Origin: JAOABC01 sp041287495
GTDB taxonomy: Bacteria; Aquificota; Aquificia; Aquificales; Hydrogenothermaceae
Reading direction: 5' to 3'
Assembly: GCA_041287495.1 (NCBI GenBank)
Contig: JBEULE010000034.1
Coordinates: 1 to 64,000 of the forward strand
Length of the DNA: 64,000 bases
This document shows positions 61,702 to 64,000 of this stretch, piece by piece. Position 1 is the first letter of the stretch. Each line of letters opens with the position of its first letter. The notes beneath the pieces were generated by a model. That model was not told the origin of the DNA and ran no database searches. It saw only the letters and a list, made by a program, of their open reading frames with translations. A program made the position numbers and the translations under genes.

Positions 61702-63792
61702 CTATTTTACCAAATCTAAATCTATTTTTTTACTATCTTCATCAACATTTACTATCTTTACTCTTATTTTATCTCCAAGTCTGTATCTTAATTTATCAGA
61801 TTTAAAGCAGTGGTTAGTTTCATCATACTTCATATCTTTCGGAAAAGATGCTACTGGAATAAGACCTTCTATAATATACCTCTCTATCTCAACAAACAAT
61901 CCAAAAGGCATAACACCGGTAATTATACCATCAAACTCTTCTCCCACCTTATCTTTTAGTATTCTTAATTTTAGTATATCGAGGGCATCTCTCTCTGCAT
62001 CGTCTGCTATTCTTTCAGTAGAAGAGCATTGCTGGGCTATAATCTCTAATTTTTTAGGCAACTCTTCTAAATCTTTTTTTGTAAATTTCTTCTTGATGGC
62101 TTTTTTAAGTAATCTATGAACCCATACATCTGCATATCTCCTTATAGGTGATGTAAAGTGTGTATAACACTCTGAAGCAAGTCCAAAATGTCCTATATTC
62201 TCCGGTGAGTATTTTGCCTGTTTCATTGTCCTTAATGCTAAAAATCTAACTAACGACTCTTCCTGGGTACCAACAGCCATATTTATAAGTTTTTGTATAA
62301 ATTTAGATGTTATCTCTCCTTTTGGATATTCCACTTTATAACCTAATCCTGCCAATATATCTATAAATGCTTCTACTTTTTCAGGTTTTGGATTTTCATG
62401 GATACGGTATATAAACGGATAACCATTTTTTTCCATGTGCTTTGCTACTGTTTCATTTGCTATTATCATAAACTCTTCTATTATTCTATGGGTAAGATGC
62501 CTCTCATATGGAACTACATCGTATGGGTCTCCGGTTTCCGTAAAGAGTATTTTTGACTCTGGCATATCAAAGTCAATACTACCTCTCTCTTCTTTTGCTT
62601 TCATAAGTATATTTGCAAGCTCTTCCATATGTTTAAGAGGTTCTACCAACCCAGGAAATTTTTCTATAAGCTCAGGTTGTCCTAATATTATTCCAAGGGC
62701 TTGGTCGTATGTAAGTTTAGCTTTACTCTCTATAACACTTTCGTATATATCATACTCAACCACATTCCCATGTTTATCTATAAGCATCTCACAAGTGAAT
62801 GCATATTTTCTCTCAAATGGTCTAAGACTACATAGGTCTGCAGCAAGTCTTTCCGGAAGCATATGTAATGCTCTTTCTGGAAGATAGTAAGTATTTCCTC
62901 TTTCAAAAGCTTCTTTATCTATAGCTGAACCTTCTTTAACATAATGAGAAACATCTGCTATGTGGACAAAAAGTCTGTATTTATCTCCTTCTTTTTCTAT
63001 AGCAACTGCATCATCGTGGTCTCTGGCACTTTCTGGGTCTATTGTAAAACATATCTGTTTTGTTAAATCTCTTCTGTTTTTTGTTATTTTAACTGCTTTA
63101 GGAAGTTTTTCTGCTTCTTCTAATGCCTCTTTTGAGTGTTCTAATGGTAAGTTATACTTTCTTGCTATAATTTCTGCTACTGTTTGTGTATTTTTAACTT
63201 TTCCAAGAGATTTTATAATTTTTCCTTTAGCTTCTATACCTTTTGCCGGATACTGAGTAATTTCAACAACTACATAATCTTCAATCTCATACTTTTTAGC
63301 TTCTTTTTTATTTACATATATCTTGTGAGGTATAACAAAATCCAGTAGATGGACAAAGTATCTATCTTTCTCTTTTTTTAGTTTTCCTACTGCTGTTTTT
63401 ACCTTCCTCTCTAAAACTTTTACTATTTTGGCTTCTTTTTTACCTCTGTATAACTTCTCCTGAGCTAAAACTATGTCTCCATCAAATAGATAGTCCATCT
63501 CCGGTGGAGGTATAAATAAATCAGGCTCTCCATCTTCTCTTATTAAAAATCCAAATCCACTTTCATGGGCTTCTACTTTTCCTTTTATATAGTTTTCTTC
63601 TTTTTCTTTTGGTATAGTGTATTTTCCTTTGTAAAATTTTACTATTCCCTTTTTCTGTAATTTTTTAAGTATCTTTTTTAGCTCTTTTTTTTGATTTTTC
63701 TCTAACTTTAATCCTTTTAAAATCGTATTAAAGAATACATTTTGTTTCTTTTTTTTGATAAATTCTATAACCTTTTCTTCCGTTAACTCCAC
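61702..63792 (-). CDS. rnr: ribonuclease R (Rnr)
   Basis: A 696-aa 3'-to-5' exoribonuclease. The winged-helix N terminus is followed by two cold-shock-like domains, an RNB catalytic domain (TIDPESARDHDDAVAIE and YLPERALHMLPERLAADLCSL) and a C-terminal S1 domain (VGEEFDGIITGVMPFGLFVEI). The start is GTG at 63792 with AGAGGT upstream. It lies 4 bases before the M16 peptidase gene. RNase II is an alternative name, but the size and the S1 end suit RNase R. Confidence 0.93.
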   Translation of the reverse strand: MELTEEKVIEFIKKKKQNVFFNTILKGLKLEKNQKKELKKILKKLQKKGIVKFYKGKYTIPKEKEENYIKGKVEAHESGFGFLIREDGEPDLFIPPPEMDYLFDGDIVLAQEKLYRGKKEAKIVKVLERKVKTAVGKLKKEKDRYFVHLLDFVIPHKIYVNKKEAKKYEIEDYVVVEITQYPAKGIEAKGKIIKSLGKVKNTQTVAEIIARKYNLPLEHSKEALEEAEKLPKAVKITKNRRDLTKQICFTIDPESARDHDDAVAIEKEGDKYRLFVHIADVSHYVKEGSAIDKEAFERGNTYYLPERALHMLPERLAADLCSLRPFERKYAFTCEMLIDKHGNVVEYDIYESVIESKAKLTYDQALGIILGQPELIEKFPGLVEPLKHMEELANILMKAKEERGSIDFDMPESKILFTETGDPYDVVPYERHLTHRIIEEFMIIANETVAKHMEKNGYPFIYRIHENPKPEKVEAFIDILAGLGYKVEYPKGEITSKFIQKLINMAVGTQEESLVRFLALRTMKQAKYSPENIGHFGLASECYTHFTSPIRRYADVWVHRLLKKAIKKKFTKKDLEELPKKLEIIAQQCSSTERIADDAERDALDILKLRILKDKVGEEFDGIITGVMPFGLFVEIERYIIEGLIPVASFPKDMKYDETNHCFKSDKLRYRLGDKIRVKIVNVDEDSKKIDLDLVK

Positions 63793-63872
63793 TTTTATAC
63801 CTCTACTTTATTTACAACTTCAATAATCTTCTCAACTAAATTCTCTTTTAGAAGTTGTTTTTACCTTCATAT

Positions 63873-64000
63873 CTATACTTTCGTGTGTGAATCTATAACT
63901 TCTTTTAAAATCTCTATTGATAAATCTATATCCTGTTTTGAGATTATCAATGGTGGAACAAATCTTAATGTATTACTTCCAGCAGTTCCTATTATTAATC
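63873..64000 (-). CDS. argD: acetylornithine aminotransferase-like (ArgD), partial C terminus
   Basis: Only about 42 codons at the right edge on the minus strand. LIIGTAGSNTLRFVPPLII fits the class III aminotransferase end (lRfvPPLii), which argues for ArgD in particular. The frame ends at a TAG at 63873-63875. The N-terminal part lies outside the window, so the family member cannot be confirmed. Confidence 0.6.
   Translation of the reverse strand, partial: LIIGTAGSNTLRFVPPLIISKQDIDLSIEILKEVIDSHTKV

Noticed and set aside
1..64000. CRISPR array, prophage or intact insertion sequence
   Set aside because: No evenly spaced repeats, no transposase or integrase of normal length and no phage structural genes were seen.

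Overview
This AT-rich window reads as a piece of chromosome from a thermophilic, chemolithotrophic member of the Aquificota, most likely Hydrogenothermaceae (Sulfurihydrogenibium/Persephonella-like). The call rests on a sulfur/polysulfide-reductase-type molybdoenzyme, many small ferredoxins, a ferredoxin:thioredoxin reductase, lipid A/heptose genes of a Gram-negative envelope, and densely packed short-gap operons. It is mostly core chromosome. I see no intact insertion sequence, prophage or CRISPR array.

Layout. 1-6.6 kb (+): a Tat-exported molybdopterin oxidoreductase with its four-cluster FeS subunit, NrfD-type membrane anchor, TorD-like chaperone and an extra polyferredoxin. 6.6-12.6 kb (-): proA, panB and tsaC, then a tightly overlapping biotin set (hotdog thioesterase, bioW, bioH-like, bioC), with a DUF4388 protein at the promoter end. 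12.6-16.9 kb (+): a frameshifted TonB-dependent receptor, a small exported protein and a GGDEF-EAL sensor, probably one signalling cassette. 17-25.9 kb (+): gltB, a nuclease lipoprotein, lepB, pyrC, a possible 31-codon ORF and typA. 25.9-28.5 kb (-): a sigma-54 activator, a TPR protein and gmhA. 28.6-30.5 kb (+): a PepSY-like small protein and recJ. 30.5-33.1 kb (-): an orphan peptide-type ABC binding protein, a 57-aa Trm112-like protein and a YggS protein. 33.2-41.7 kb (+): groES-groEL behind a strong promoter with two operator-like palindromes, then thiL, ahcY, DUF465, ilvD, metK, a degenerate GGDEF protein, a three-cysteine ferredoxin and a 36-aa membrane protein.

41.7-46.9 kb (-): hemN, an orphan FetB-type permease, waaA, a ferritin-like/VIT fusion and yicC, joining heme synthesis to probable iron efflux. 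47-48.3 kb: ftrB, an eroded GGDEF remnant, a shared terminator and convergent speD. 48.3-52.1 kb (+): a CCG-domain FeS protein, rubredoxin, a TPR protein and serS. 52.1-53.2 kb (-): a rhodanese and a ChaN-like protein. 53.2-58 kb (+): mutS, hup, rsuA (apparently starting at ATT) and an MFS transporter. 58-64 kb (-): a cupredoxin-like lipoprotein, coaE, mscS, a 308-bp structured gap, tRNA-Arg(CCU), an M16 peptidase, rnr and the 3' end of an argD-like gene.

Points deserving attention: a biotin operon that carries both BioC/BioH and BioW with a thioesterase that could connect them; the ATT start of rsuA; paired palindromes upstream of groES; several genes under 60 codons that are easily missed; and traces of c-di-GMP gene decay (frameshifted receptor, dead GGDEF, GGDEF relic). 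All functions are read from sequence motifs; none was checked by database search.
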